From Folioceros fuciformis (lineage: Eukaryota > Anthocerotophyta > Anthocerotopsida > Anthocerotales), in the NCBI GenBank assembly GCA_049999805.1, contig JBNGIO010006294.1, positions 65,711-124,107 on the forward strand: a stretch of DNA of 58,397 nt, written 5' to 3'. A program made the position numbers and the translations under genes. A model generated the notes under the pieces. That model was not told the DNA's origin. It saw nothing but the letters and a program-made list of their open reading frames with translations, and searched no databases. Below, in pieces: positions 44,140 to 56,283 of this stretch (positions within the stretch are counted from its first letter, which is position 1; every line of letters begins with the position of its first letter).

Positions 44140-44150
44140 CACCCCCATAA
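44140..44150 (-). other. polypurine tract of the outer copia element
   Basis: The minus strand reads TTATGGGGGTG directly before the 3' LTR, the usual primer for plus-strand DNA synthesis. Confidence 0.7.
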
Positions 44151-44585
44151 ACAGAGCACGCTAGTTACCTCGGCAAAGTGACAGACATGGCGGGCTCACT
44201 GGTACAGTGTCTAGTGCTTTGCTCCTTTGTAATTGTCGTCTGCCTGCTATACCAATATTGGCATGAAGAACAAAGACGGAGCAGGCGGAGAGCACGCACA
44301 ACATCCAGCCAGCCATCGCATGGCCACCAGAGAAGCTCACGACGGAGCAACGGTGGCAATTCGCGAGCTGGGAGTGCCTGCTTCAGATCTAGCTTTCTGT
44401 GAGCAACACTGATGGCACTTCGGCGCCCCACCCTGAGGATGACGAGCTGCAGGCGCAATTTGGATTCGCCACTGCGAACCCACTACCACAGGATAGCTAA
44501 GTGACCTGTCAGTTGCAACATGCGATTATGTTGAGCTTATTACTTCATCCACCATACTCTGCAGCTTGGTAGTGTAACACAGGAG

Positions 44586-45298
44586 CTAGGGCAAAGGATC
44601 AGGGCAAGCCTGTAAGCCCATTGCCTCCATATGCCGGTAGTGCTTACTAGCAGGTAGATACTTCGTCAAAAGGTCTACTGTGTTTAGGTCTGTGGACACA
44701 TACTGAATTCTGACATGTTTTCGTTCCACAGAGTGCCTCATAAAGTGGTGGTGTACTTCGATATGCTTGGTGCGCGCATGGAAACGTGGATTGGCGGTCA
44801 TGGCTATCGTGGACATGTTATCACATTAGATTGTAGTCGGCTGTGACTGTTGAAAGCCAAGGCCTCCCAGAAAACAACGCTCCCATACAACCTCCTTGGC
44901 ACCCTCAATTAAGGCTTTGTACTCGGCCTCAGTTGATGATAAAGCAATAGAGGCTTGCTTCTTGGAGTTCCAGTGAATGGCAGCATTATTCAGAGTGAAA
45001 CAATAGGCTGATATGCTTCTCCGAGCATCTGGGTCGGTAGCCCAGTCTGCATCGGCATACCCACACAAGGTAGGCTCAGTATTTTGCCCCTTGAAGCATA
45101 AGCCATGAGTCATGGTGCCTTTCAAGTAGCGGAGCACACATTTAACCGCACTTCAGTGAGCCTGTCCAAGGTTGTCCAGAAATTGAGAGACAGAATTGAC
45201 TGCATACTGGATATCCCTACGAGTCCAACAGCTGATGTAATTAAGGCAACCCATGGCATGGCGATACAGAACCTGAGCCATAGCCTGGCGTTCCGCTG
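44586..45298 (-). pseudogene. outer copia: RT C-terminus and RNase H
   Basis: The minus strand encodes QFLDNLGQAH, RYLKGTMTHG, the RNase H block YADADWATDPDARRSISAYC, the STEAEYKAL motif, and the tail HTKHIEVHHHF-type region ending at 44586. Single stops interrupt the frame after QAH and after QPTTI. The upstream half of RT lies at 52618-53823, beyond the inserted element; the junction is at 45298/45299. Confidence 0.85.
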
Positions 45299-45555
45299 TG
45301 TAAATATGATAATGGTGTAAACCAATTGAGTATTTATCAATTACATTGTTGTATATGTTAATATTTTCATAAAGACATAAGTGAGTATTTATTGTAGCAA
45401 CTAGACTTATTCTAGTAGCCAAGAGACATGGATCTTTGGCCTAGGGACGCAACCCTAATGAAAGGGTAAGCTATTTAAATAAAACTATATATATACACAT
45501 ACTATATAACCAGATATATTAAAACTCTAAGTAATAACTCAACGCCCTATCTTCA
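45299..45555 (-). repeat. 3' LTR of the inner copia element
   Basis: 257 bp, TGTAAATATG to CTATCTTCA on the plus strand, with AT-rich promoter-like sequence. On the minus strand it is preceded by the purine tract AAGTGGGAGTAT (45556-45567). Confidence 0.9.
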
Positions 45556-45690
45556 ATACTCCCACTTGTTGATTATTGCATAGTGTACAATCTTCTTCTT
45601 TGCGAGCACCTTGTGAAGACTGCAGCCGTTGAGCTCGAGTGTGTGTGTACAAGGTTGACAACCCCAGGCAACCGGCCCCAACAAAGCGGA

Positions 45691-46245
45691 ATGGAACAGC
45701 TTTGTGTGAAGGCAGTCCCTTACAGATGTGCCATGAGCATATTAGCGTGCTTTTACGTTCCCGTCTTCATTCTGTCACGAGTCCTGGAGCGTAGACTGAG
45801 GTGCCTCGCCAGGATGTCTTCATATTCTAAGTCTGCCGATCTGAGTCCACTTGCAAAACGCCGTGTCTACCAGAGGGATGCTCTAGGCAGGTCCGCACCT
45901 GCGCCTAAGACAACTGCCTACTCCGCATGAGCTGAAGTGAAGAGCGTAGCGGCTCGGGCATCAAACGGAGCTGCAACTTCTAGCGGCACTGGCTGCCCTA
46001 GGGGCAGGCCTAAAGGAACAACAAAAGTTGTGCTTGAGGAGCGGCGCAGTGCAGCTGCATCAGTCGCTGCAGGCGAGGCCAAGACCTCAGCAGCAAGAGC
46101 TGAGATGGGAGGTCCACCCCGTCGTCCTGCACCCCAGCAGCCTGTAAGCCAATTGTTTTCTCGAGATACATTTGATGCCCGTAGGTGTGAGAGAGGTGAG
46201 TTTCGCTATGCCTCTAGAGAACCACACCCTCCTGCACCACCCTGA
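45691..46245 (+). CDS. antisense ORF of the inner copia element, AT-hook-like
   Basis: A plus-strand frame, antisense to pol, fills part of the 1.25 kb between the 3' LTR and the end of RNase H. It is open from 45583 to 46245 except for one TGA at 45928; the first ATG is 45691. The product has a hydrophobic segment (SILACFYVPVFILSRVL), a basic region (SPLAKRRVYQRDALGRS), the AT-hook-like core CPRGRPKGTTK, and a Pro/Arg-rich end. A second open piece at 46556-46792 (ASEERLDEEESKETKERISY, Ser/Glu rich) follows a good acceptor (tcaacag) and stops 10 bp from the pol stop, so a spliced antisense gene is possible. I cannot tell an element-encoded gene from a captured host fragment. Confidence 0.35.
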
Positions 46246-46801
46246 TTTCCCGAGCCCAAAGGTATTTTGTCAGAGACGAGAATAGTCACCCTTGGCTCGG
46301 CTCGGTGGCCAGGAAGCCCAATTTGGTACAAGTGCATAACCACAGGTCTGAAGATGATACGAGTACGTGTCCAGAATTTCCCAAGCTTTAACAATCACGT
46401 CGTCAGTTTCTACAGTAAGTTGCCTGAATCATTTGTGGCAATCTTCCCTGTTGCCTTATTTAGCTTAAACAAGCTCATTTCTGCAGCCCCCGTTTGGATC
46501 CTTGTGTCAGTACCTAACCATGTTTGTGTGCTTGCTCCCACTCACTTCAACAGCGTCTGAGGAACGCCTTGATGAAGAGGAGAGCAAGGAGACCAAGGAG
46601 AGGATCTCCTACAAGGAGAGAAAGGCCAGAAATTCACCTCGCTCTGGTGGGGAGTCTTTCAGTTTGGACTCTGTTAGACCTGCCTCATGGGAGCAAATTT
46701 CAGACTCTCCCTCTTCAATCAGCATGAGATCTCCTATGGATTATGGCAATGATGGTTCAGTTGATGACAATAACGATTGGGGCTGCACCTAGCTTTATAG
46801 G

Positions 46802-49800
46802 CTAGGGTTTGGTACGTAGGGCCTCTAGGTAGCCTTCATGGCTGCCCATGCCCAGACTTCTCATATGTCTGTAGTGTGCATCCCTACTGAGGGGCTTAGT
46901 GAACACATCTACTGGATTTTCTGCGGTTGGTATATATTCCAGCATGATTTGTCCTGACTTGATGAGGTCCCTGATAAAATGATACTCCACCTCCACGTGC
47001 TTCGTGCGAGAGTGGAATACAAGATTTTTAGCCAAGTTCATTGACACCTGGTTGTCCGTCTTTATCATGGTACATGTTGGAAGTGGCAGCCCAAGTTCCT
47101 TGAACATCAATTTGCACCACGCAATCTCCTTGGCTGCAGCTGTAAGAACTCGATATTCAGCCTCGGTGCTTGATGTAGCAACGGTGGGTTGCTTTTTGCT
47201 GGACCAGCATATAGGTCCTCCTGCTACCATAACGACGTACCCTGAAACTGATCTCTGTGTATCAACATCTCCTGCGTAGTCAGAATCTGTGTATACGTCC
47301 AGCTCTAGTGGCACACCAGAAATGTGTCGGAACTTGATGCCTATGTTTGATGTTCCTTTTAGGTACCTAACAACTCTCTTAACCCCTGTCCAGTGGGTCT
47401 GACCACGATTATCAAGATATTGCGAGAGTACGCTAGTGGTGTAAGCAGCATCAGGTCTTGTGGTGTTGGCTGCATAGATTAGTTTCCCAACACCCTTCTT
47501 GTAGGGGACTGACCTCATTTCATCTATGTCCTTTTGTGTTTCAGGACTCATCGACTTGCTAAACTTCAGTCCAAAAGGCAATAGCATCGCTGCTGGTTTT
47601 GCATCCTTCAAGCCAAGCTGTTCAGCACACTCTAACAGATATTGAGGCTGTGTGAGAGATATAGATCTGTTTTTCCTATCCCTCTGGATAAGGATTCCTA
47701 GGCAGCTCTGAAGTGCTCCAAGGTTAGTCATTTCAAACTTGGTAGATAGCAGCTTGTTAACTTTTGGGATGAATGTGGGGCTATTACAAGATAGAATCAG
47801 ATCATCAACGTATACTGCGAGATAGCACACAACATCACCAGATCTGTAGACGTACAGGTTGCTGTCTGAAACACATTTCACAAATCCAAGTGCACGCAGT
47901 TCTTCGTCCAGGACAGCATTCCACTCTAATGCTGATTGCTTTAGGCCATAGAGGGTTTTTATAAGGCGCAAGACATGATCTTCCTTGCCCTTTACTTCGT
48001 ATCCTGCAGGCTGCTGCATATAGATCTCTGTGTCCAACTTGCCGTGTAGAAAAGGTGTTTTCACATCAAACATATCTAGCTCATAGTCTTGATGTGCTGC
48101 CAGGGCACAGATTGTGTGAAAAGTGGCCAACTTCATCACAAGAGCATATGTATCGAAATAATCAAGACCAAGCACTTGCGAAAAGCCACGAGCTACGAGT
48201 CGTGCTTTGTACCTGTCAAAAGTTCCATCAGCCTTTACCTTCAGTTTGAAAACCCACTTACAAGACAACACCTTGCGACCAGGAGGTAACTTGGCTAGTT
48301 CCCAAGTTCCATTTTTGATCAGCGAATCATATTCTAATTGAATTGGCTTTTTCCACTCTGCAGCATCAAGACGGCTAAGAGCTTCTTCATAGGGTTGAGG
48401 ATCGATAGGATCCAGGGAAGTAGCTGCATTAGCTGTTGGTTTTCTAAAGTCCTGTGACTGGTAATAATTTGGTGCTCGTCTTTCTCTTGCAGGATAACGG
48501 CGCTCAAGTTGTGGTGGATCTTCAGGATGTGGGGGTAAAAACTCAAGTTCACCCTCTGCATCGCTAGCATCGTCCTCAGCATGATTCTCATCAATGTCTG
48601 GATCGGGGTCTGGTGGATCAGGTTCAGGTAAAAGGTCAGCTGGTTCAGGTTCTGGAGGAGGTTGCTGCTGCTCATCTTCAGCTTCATCTGCTTGCTCTTG
48701 ATCATCGTGTTGCTGTTGTTCTTCCCCCCCTGTAGGAGCAATCTCCTCAAGAGCAGAATCATAAAAAACAGTGACGTCAGGCAAGGTTGAAAGATCAAAG
48801 TCCTCCTGTGTGGGAGTAGCTCCCACTTGCTGCCAAAATCGACCTTCATCAAAGGTCACACTGCGTGCATAGACCACCTTGTTCTGAGGTACATCATATA
48901 GCTTGTAGGCTTTTATACCTTCAATATACCCTAACATAAGGTATTTCTTGGCTTTGGGAGCTAACTTAGTCCTCTGGACCTTAGGGATGAAGGCATAGGC
49001 GATGCATCCGAAAGTGCGAAGATGTTGGATAGCTGGCTTCCTTCCATAGAAAGCTTCAAAGGGGGTCTATCTTAGCACGGCAGTTGTGGGCAGTCTGTTA
49101 CATAGATACACAGCTGTCATAAGGGCTTCAGCCCAGTAGGATAGTGGCAAAGAGACTTGGTGAAGCATAGAGGAGAGCATCTCCTGTAAGGTCAAGTTCA
49201 AGCGCTCGGCAACGCCATTCTGTTGCGGCGTATACACAACTGTAACTTGTCTACCTATCCCTTCGTCCTTGCAGTAAGTTTGAAATTCATTGGATGTGAA
49301 TTCTCCACCATTGTCTGAACGTAGGACTTTCAGCGATTTCCTTGTCCATCTCTCTGCAAATTTCATGTAGTCTTTGAACAAAGAGAAACATCCACTTTTA
49401 GCTTTTAAGATGTAAGCCATAACAAATATCGTCTTGTCGTCTATGAATGTAAGGAAGCATCTGCCACCACCAATTGAGGGCTGCGAGAGTGGCCCACATA
49501 TGTCAGTGTGCACGAGTTCAAGCACTTCTGAAGCTCTGTTAGGAGCCTTGTTCTTGAAGGCTGCTTGATGACGTTTGGACAGCACACAGGCTTCACAGAG
49601 AGGTAAGGGTGGGGAAAACTGCCAATTTTACCATCACTGTATAGGTCACTAGCAGCTAGTTTTTGCAACTTTGTGCTGTGAGGGTGACCTAAGCGTACAT
49701 GCCATAACCTAGCCTGTTCTTCCTGCTTTGCAGCTGTCTCAGGCGACTTTGAAGCTAGGCTAGCATTGGCATGACTGATGTGAGTGTGCAATCTAAACAG

Positions 49801-49863
49801 ATCATGGTCTGATGATCCATAGGCTAGGATTTTATGATGATCAAAAGCATCTATAATCCTACA
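46802..49863 (-). pseudogene. inner copia pol: integrase, RT and RNase H
   Basis: Integrase-RT-RNase H part of the copia polyprotein. From the 5' side: pre-integrase block LWHVRLGHPHSTKLQKLA, a frameshift near 49590-49620, then the integrase core (VHTDICGPL, FIDDKTIF, SDNGGEFTS, YTPQQNGVAER), one TAG at 49067, and FEAFYGRKP. The remaining 711 codons (46802-48937) are fully open: an acidic, Pro/Glu-rich linker, RT with LVARGFSQVLGLDYFDTYA and YVDDLILSCN, and RNase H with YTDSDYAGDVDTQRSVSGY and SSTEAEYR. So the RT half stayed intact while integrase decayed. Confidence 0.92.
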
Positions 49864-51154
49864 TTATGTCGGAGTGAAGAGGATGTGACTATGATTATTC
49901 ATATTCAACCTCCTAACAGAAATCAAGTTTCTGGTCATTTCAGGCACATGATACATGTCTGTAAGCAAGAGCGTGATGCCTGAAGGAATTGGCAGCTTGA
50001 CTGTGCCAACACCAAGGCACACAAGCTTGCTATCATCACCTAGGTAAACAAATCTGTTTTGAACTAACCTGTATGTGATGAATGAACATCTGTCAAAACA
50101 AATGTGCGCTGTTGCACCTGTATGAAGGAACCACTCCTGAATGGGTTTGCCTTGAGTATTTGCAAACAAGCATATAGGGTTAGCAAGAGGGTGAGAAGAA
50201 AACTCCCTGGTCCCTACAGTGAGGGCTGCTACCGAGCCTTGTTTGGTCACCACAACGTGTGTCTGTGAAGTGGAGTTACCCTCCTTGCGAGGTACTCCAG
50301 ACTGCTTCTTTCGACACTCAGACTCCCAATGGCCTGGAATTTGGCACCAATGGCATTTTCCAACCTTCTTGGGCTTCTTCTGTGTAGAAGCTCCTTGTGA
50401 GCTGCTAGCACTTGAGGTATTCTGTCTACTTCTGAAGTTGGGCTTTTTGCCCTTTCCTTTGTTGTTGGTGTGCAAAGCTTGTTGTTTACCAGAACGCTTA
50501 AACTGTCCTCTTGTTACTTCTTCTTGAAGAAGTGCGCCCACTAATTCTGCAAACGTGGTTTTGGGGAGGTCAACACCTGCACCCTTGGTGATTTTTCGCC
50601 CTTGTAGTTGCGAGGTGTTGAAAGAGGTCACGAAATGTGACCAAGACTCCGGGAGTGACATCAGAAAATGAAGGATGAGAGCCTGATCCCTTCACACTGT
50701 CTAGTGCTGCACTTTCAAACTTGGAGACTAGAGATCTAAAGGTAGTCAAGTGTTTTTCAATAGATTCTCCTTCTTTCATCTTCAAGTTTTGTATGTTGCG
50801 AAGTGCAGTCATTTGACTTGTGTCATCTGTTCTAGCAAACAGGCTTTGAAGCCGCGTCCGGATATTGGTTGAGGTCTTGCAACCAGAAGTCTATCTCAAC
50901 ATGTCAGTCGACAAACCACTCCGAAGAAGGAACTGTGCAGCTTCATCCTTTGTATTCCAGGTGTCGAGTGCCTTCTGTTCAGCAGCTGAAGGGGTACCAA
51001 TAATCACAAGGACTTTTGATGTTCCGCTTATCCAAGACCACAGCTGCGTATTTTGAAGTGCTCCCCGCATCCTAAGGACCCAGATGTCATAGTCTGTACC
51101 CCCGAATCTACCCTTTTCCCTAAATCCCTCCCCAGCTAGATTAGTGTCACCCAT
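49864..51154 (-). pseudogene. inner copia gag and protease
   Basis: Starts MGDTNLAGEGF, with the gag block YDIWVLRMRGALQNTQLW. It then hits a stop (MLR then TAG near 50893) and shifts frame around 50600-50660. The nucleocapsid zinc knuckle CHWCQIPGHWESEC is present near 50310-50350. The protease region reads WFLHTGATAHICFD, with His where the catalytic Asp (D-S/T-G) normally stands, so the protease would be dead even without the stops. Confidence 0.85.
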
Positions 51155-51313
51155 GTTTTGGGACTTTTCTCAGTCCTCCTCACAGTGAGGATGTGATGGA
51201 TGAATTACTAATGCACCTGTATGTTCCTTTGTAGGTTAACAAGTGTGAGGATTCAGGGAAAAGCAATGATGCTACAAGTGCATCAAGGGTAGGCTGCAAC
51301 TGCAGCCTGTTCT

Positions 51314-51916
51314 TCACAGAGGTAAGATGGGTTTTGTACGCTGGTCAGCCCTGCGCAGGTTGACCAACTCCCTATCTACCTTTTCCTTTATGTTATGTTT
51401 CCTAATCTCCCAGCGATTAAAGGAATAGGTCATGCATGATGGACACGAATTTGGATACTCAAATTTATGATGCTTGTTAGTTTTTGTAGCATGCTTGCAA
51501 GCTGTCCCTCTGATTGCAGGGTTAGCAAGAAGAGCAGGCTTTAACAAAGCAAGCAATTTGAAATCCAAGTGACCAACCTGCTCCAGCAATGATTGTAAGT
51601 CCTTTGAAACAGCAGCAATTTTTTGACTTATGTTTTCAAAACGTCTGTCTACATGTCGCTATTGTGATTCTAGTCTAGAACATAAATGTGATATGCTAGT
51701 GTGCGGTGCTATGTTTGTGGTTAGGAAACCCCGAAGATTGCCTTTACCAACAATGGCAGGTTGCACATTTGGGAGATTTTGAGGAGTCCTCAGTGGAGGA
51801 ACAGGCGCATGTTGGTGAAGATCAGCAATTCTTCTTACTGCGTTCACTTGCGCACCAAGTTGTATTTGGCGATTGTGCCGTCCAGGCCGCATCTGCCCGT
51901 TCTGAGGATCAGCCAT
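51314..51916 (-). pseudogene. extra sense ORF between the 5' LTR and gag of the inner copia
   Basis: A minus-strand frame of about 200 codons, open from 51916 to 51314 except for one TAG at 51659-51661. It encodes a Pro/Gln/Arg-rich start (MADPQNGQMRPGRHNRQ), a predicted coiled-coil stretch (RRFENISQKIAAVSKDLQSL), and a Cys/His segment (CKHATKTNKHHK, then CPSC). Copia leaders normally contain no gene of this size. No homology is recognised. Confidence 0.35.
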
Positions 51917-52265
51917 TCATTTGGCCAGAATTCTTGTATTTTAGAAAATTCCAAGAAACATTTTGTAATTCTATATGATTTTTATAAAGATATTTGCTGC
52001 TTCTGGTAGCCGTTCTAGCATGCCTGATGACATATTGCTTTGCAACAATCTGGCAATAGATGCGCTAGAACGGGCTTCTAGAAATGCAAAAATTCCTATA
52101 AACAAATCAAAAAAAATAACTACAAAAGGGTTTCTCAAACATTTTCTTGATTTCCTATTAGAAATTGTTTTCTAATAAAGAAACAAACACAAAGAACTTC
52201 TATATGCACATCTATATGTGCACAATTTAATGTGCATTCTTGTGAATGCAATCTACACCTAGCAT

Positions 52266-52278
52266 GGCTCTGATACCA
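52266..52278 (-). other. primer-binding site of the inner copia element
   Basis: The minus strand reads TGGTATCAGAGCC two bases after the 5' LTR, the usual match to the 3' end of plant initiator tRNA-Met. Confidence 0.92.
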
Positions 52279-52280
52279 TG

Positions 52281-52516
52281 TGTAAATATGATAATGGTGC
52301 AAACCAATTGAGTATTTATCAATTACATTGTTGTATATGTTAATATTTTCATAAAGACATAAGTGAGTATTAATTGTAGCAACTAGACTAATTCTAGTAG
52401 CCAAGAACATGATCTTTGGCCTAGGGACGCAACCCTAATGAAAGGGTAAGCTATTTAAATAAAGCTATATATATACACATACTATATAACTAGATATATT
52501 AAAACTCTAAGTAATA
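52281..52516 (-). repeat. 5' LTR of the inner copia element (right end in gap)
   Basis: Matches 45299-45540 with few differences and runs into the N gap about 21 bp before its expected end. Confidence 0.9.
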
Positions 52517-52616
52517 NNNNNNNNNNNNNNNNNNNNNNNNNNNNNNNNNNNNNNNNNNNNNNNNNNNNNNNNNNNNNNNNNNNNNNNNNNNNNNNNNNNN
52601 NNNNNNNNNNNNNNNN
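52517..52616. other. assembly gap (100 N) at the inner LTR/outer RT junction
   Basis: Exactly 100 N. It hides the end of the inner 5' LTR, the right target-site duplication and roughly 15 codons of the outer RT. Confidence 0.98.
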
Positions 52617-52617
52617 A

Positions 52618-53823
52618 CTAGTCAAGGGATAGCTTCATGCCTGCAACTCCTAGAGTGGAAACAGGCTTGGCAGTGTCCAGATGGAAAAGATGCAAGGTCT
52701 CTGCAATATACTTGGCTTGATGAAGCATAAGAAGAGTATCATCAAGATGGCGCACAAGTTGAACTGCGAGAACGAAGGTGAGTGCCCCAATATCCTTCAT
52801 ATTGAATTTTTGGTGCAGCATGTCTGTGACCCATGATAACAAACCTGGATCGTTTGATGCCAGGATGGCATCGTCAACATATAAAGCAAGAACGACGAGT
52901 TTACCATGCTGGGAATAGAAATATACGTTTGCATCACCAGGATTCTGGATGAAGCCAATAGATTTAAGGTACTTGTCAATGGTCTTATACCATTCCTGAG
53001 CTGACTGCTTCAAACCGTATATGGTCCTCTTGAGATGACAGACCCAATCCGGGTGCTCGGGGTCAACAAAACCTTCGGGTTGTGACATATATATGTCCTC
53101 TTCCAGTTCACCATACAGGAATGCAGTACACACATCCATCTGCTGGAGATCCCAGACATTGGCAGTAGCAAGAGCAAGGATCATGCGGATGGACTGGGTT
53201 TTTACAACAGGGCTGAAAGTTTCAGTGAAATCTATTCCGGAAACCTGGGTAAAACCCCTAGCAACGAGCTGAGACTTGTATCTGGCAATCACGCCCTAGG
53301 CATTCAACTTATGCTTGAAGACCCATTTACAGCTTACGACCTTCCTACCCTTGGGCAAGGGACACAGCTCCCAAGTATCTTTCTTTATCAAGGAATCGTA
53401 TTCGTCCTTGATGGAAGGGATCCAATGCTCGTTGTCAGCCCTAGTGATAGCCTCTGTGTACGTCTTGGGTTCTGGTTTAATAAAAGGAGGGCTATCCACT
53501 GAAAACTTAGGTTGTGGAAGGGTAACCCCAACTCTAGGACGTTTGAAATCAATGGAACAATAAGGTGGTTCTACCCATTGAGCAGGTGGGTTCCTAACAC
53601 GCTGTGGATAACGACGCTCTACAGGTGGCTCATTAACAAGTTCATCAGCAACTTCGTCGTCAGGGACATGGCCAGGTAGGTGTTCATGTAAATCTGAATC
53701 AGCAGAGTGAACAGAAAGATTGTCTGCCATTAAATCATGATCTACCTCATCCTTTGCGGCAGGAAGGTCCCGAACTTCGACTGTAGCATCATCAATGTCG
53801 GGACAAGGTAGACAAGCATCCAT
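52618..53823 (-). pseudogene. outer copia: RT N-terminal part
   Basis: The minus strand encodes the linker ERRYPQRVRNPPAQW, then KKDTWELCPLPKGRKVVSCK, a stop at 53295, and RT proper: LVARGFTQVSGIDFTETFSP, the active site YVDDAILASND, and the end GVAGMKLSLD at the gap. The RNase H that follows in the original element is now at 44586-45298. Confidence 0.9.
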
Positions 53824-54975
53824 CTAGGCAGGGGAGGCTGCCTGTGCAGCTGGGGCAGGTGCAGGTACTGCTGGTACAGGGTTCTGCACAACTCCTTGGA
53901 TGCCAATAGGACTAACTCCTGGTATGTCATTTTGTGGAAACTCTATAGAATCGTTCAGATCAGTGAGGTCCACATGGGTGATAGTCTCTTGATCGTATGA
54001 CAGATGATCGAAATATGGCTTCGCAGGATGCACAAGCTCCTTGAAGGTCACACTCCTGGCAAAAAATGCAGTATGAGTAAGTGGATCCAGCAACTTGTAG
54101 GCTTTGGCCTCTTCACCATATCCCACAAAAATAAGTGGGCGAGCTATGTCTTCTAATTTCCTTCTCTTCTCCGCAGGGATGTATGCGTACAATGGAGAAC
54201 CAAAGACTCATAAGTGTGACAAGCTGGGCTTCCTGCGCCGAATGGCTTCAAACGGGGTCTTTCCATCCACTGCGCTCGTGAGGAGCCTGTTAAGAATGTA
54301 AGTTGCTGTAACTACCGCTTCGGCCCAGTATGCTTTGCTCAGCCCTGACCACTCTAACATGCTCCTTATCATGCCCAGCAGCGTCTGGTTACGGCGTTCG
54401 GCAACACCGTTCTGCTATTGGGTATAAGGCACAATGAGCTGGCGTACAACACCATTGTCCATCAGGAACTGGTTGAAGTGAGCATGTGTAAATTCTGTGC
54501 CATTGTCAGTTCGCAACTGGTGGAGCAAGCATCCTGTTTGCCTCTATGCCATGACTAGCCATTCCTGGAAGACCTCAAAGGTATCGGACTTTAAATGGAT
54601 GGGGTAAGTCCAAGAATATCTGCTAAAGTCATCAGTGATGGTAAGATAATACAATGCACCACCAAGGGAGGGAACATGGATCTTGTCTAAAATATCTGCA
54701 TGTACTAGTTCTAGTATCTATGATGCACGATGGGCAACTGACTTAGGAAATGGAACGTCTTTCTGTTTGGCTACAACACATGCATTGGAAAGTGGCAAGT
54801 CTTTGAAACATTTAGGCAGGGGCTCTCGATAGCAACTTAGGTTCGACATTTCTATCAACTTATCACGATTAGCATGACCTAATCTAGCATGCCATAGACT
54901 AGCCTGGGCAGACTGTGACGACTGGACAGCATGCATAGACTCAGGAGGTATGCAGATAAGATCAAACTGGTACAA
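53824..54975 (-). pseudogene. outer copia: integrase region, with several stops
   Basis: Contains the pre-integrase block SLWHARLGHANRDKLIEMS (54880-54920), a stop at 54718, a decayed integrase core, and the post-core segment AYIPAEKRRKLEDIARPLIF with SVTFKELVHP, which leads into the RT linker. Confidence 0.85.
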
Positions 54976-55083
54976 ATCATGAACAAGATGTCCTTTCGCT
55001 ACGACTTGACTATCCTCGCCTCGCTTCTTAAGCTCGCAACTAGTAGAAGTGAAAGTAAGGTCGTACTGATGCGAGGAGATCAG

Positions 55084-55380
55084 CTAGCTAACCAAAAGTA
55101 GGTGTTTGGCCATGAGCGGAACGTGCAAGACATTATCAAGGTGGAGGTCAGTGCCATCATGCAATCTAGAACGACATGTGCCTGAGCCTGCAATCTGAAG
55201 ACCTGTACGTATAAGTTCATCCCCCAACAACACCTTATCATATGTGAGTGAAGGCCAGTAGTGACTAAGCAAATTTCTGTCATTACAGATGTGGGAGGTG
55301 GCACCAGAATCTAAGTACCAACTGTGGGGAGACGAGAGAACGGAAGAAGATGCAAAACAAACCGTCATCAACAAACACAA
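55084..55380 (-). pseudogene. outer copia: protease region
   Basis: Encodes WYLDSGATSHICNDRNLLSHY with the intact aspartic-protease DSGA motif, followed by LHLDNVLHVPLMAKHLLLVS. Flanked by stops on both sides. Confidence 0.85.
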
Positions 55381-56283
55381 CTAGAGGTTTGTTAGTAGAT
55401 GAAGTTGCCTTGGCGACAGAGTGGGCCTCAGCCTACTTGGGCTTCTCGACTTTTCTAGCTTTGCCAGCCTTCTTTTTTCGATAGTCTCTCTCCCAATGGC
55501 CCTTGATGCCACATCAGTTGCAAGATCCAGTTTGCTTTGTGGAGGCAGAGCGAGATTGCCCTGCTCCAGAGGTTGGTTTACCTTTGGCATTCTGGCCTTT
55601 CGTGTAGAGAACTTTATCTGTTTTAGTTTTACCACCATGCTGGGTGGATGTCAACCTGCTTTGCTCCTCTTGCAGGAGAGCCCCAATCATGTCTACAAAA
55701 CTGATCTGGGGTGCCTGTCCTACAGCCACATAGCCTTGTCTGCTGCACGTATGGAAGCACCAAAGCCAGAAACAAAGGTCTGGTAGCTGGCAGGTAAGCA
55801 GGTAAGGAGCTGAGCAACTACGTCCAACTTTGGAAACTGTGAACCGAGGTTCAAGAGTTGAGCCCTCAGTTGTCGAAAATAAAGGACGAAGGGACCGACC
55901 TTCTTGCCTTCTTTGAGCCTCATGGAAAACAGTTCTCCACGGATAGCACACTGGGTAAGAATATTCTTAGCTTCATAAGTCTGCAACAATTGAGTCCAGA
56001 TCTCATTCAAATTTTGTAGGTAAGCTATATCGAGCAGGAGAACTTTGTCCAGGCCGCTAATTAAAACTACACGAGCGACATGATTCAGGTTCTCCCATTT
56101 TTCAATTTCATCCGCTGGAGCTATTGAGGCTGGTTTAGGAAGTGTGCCACTAACAACTCCCCACACGTGCCGAGCTTGCAGGGCAGCTGTCATGCGCACA
56201 CGCCATCCATGGAACTTGGAGCCATTAAACCTGTCACGCTTTTTAAATTCCATTGAGTAGGATGGCTGAGGTATCTCGGGCAC
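55381..56283 (-). pseudogene. outer copia: gag
   Basis: Gag starts MPEIPQPSYSMEF at 56283 and is open for 187 codons (to 55720). It includes FNGSKFHGWRVRMTAALQ and FPKLDVVAQLLTCLPASY. After a frameshift near 55720-55750 the nucleocapsid follows, with zinc knuckle CN-stop-CGIKGHWERDY: a TGA replaces the residue after CN. Confidence 0.88.

Larger units (their letters stand above)
45299..52537 (-). mobile_element. inner Ty1/copia LTR retrotransposon nested in the outer one
   Basis: LTRs at 45299-45555 and from 52281 into the gap (the right end, about 52537, is inferred from LTR length). Primer site, gag, protease, integrase, RT and RNase H lie in copia order on the minus strand. Over the visible 236 bp the LTRs differ by about five substitutions and two one-base indels. 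Nonsense and frameshift mutations break gag and integrase, but RT/RNase H is still one open frame. Confidence 0.92.

Noticed and set aside
52135-52410. ORF reading through the inner LTR, found again at 45153-45422
   Set aside because: The similarity of the two ORFs is explained by the LTR pair, not by a gene family.
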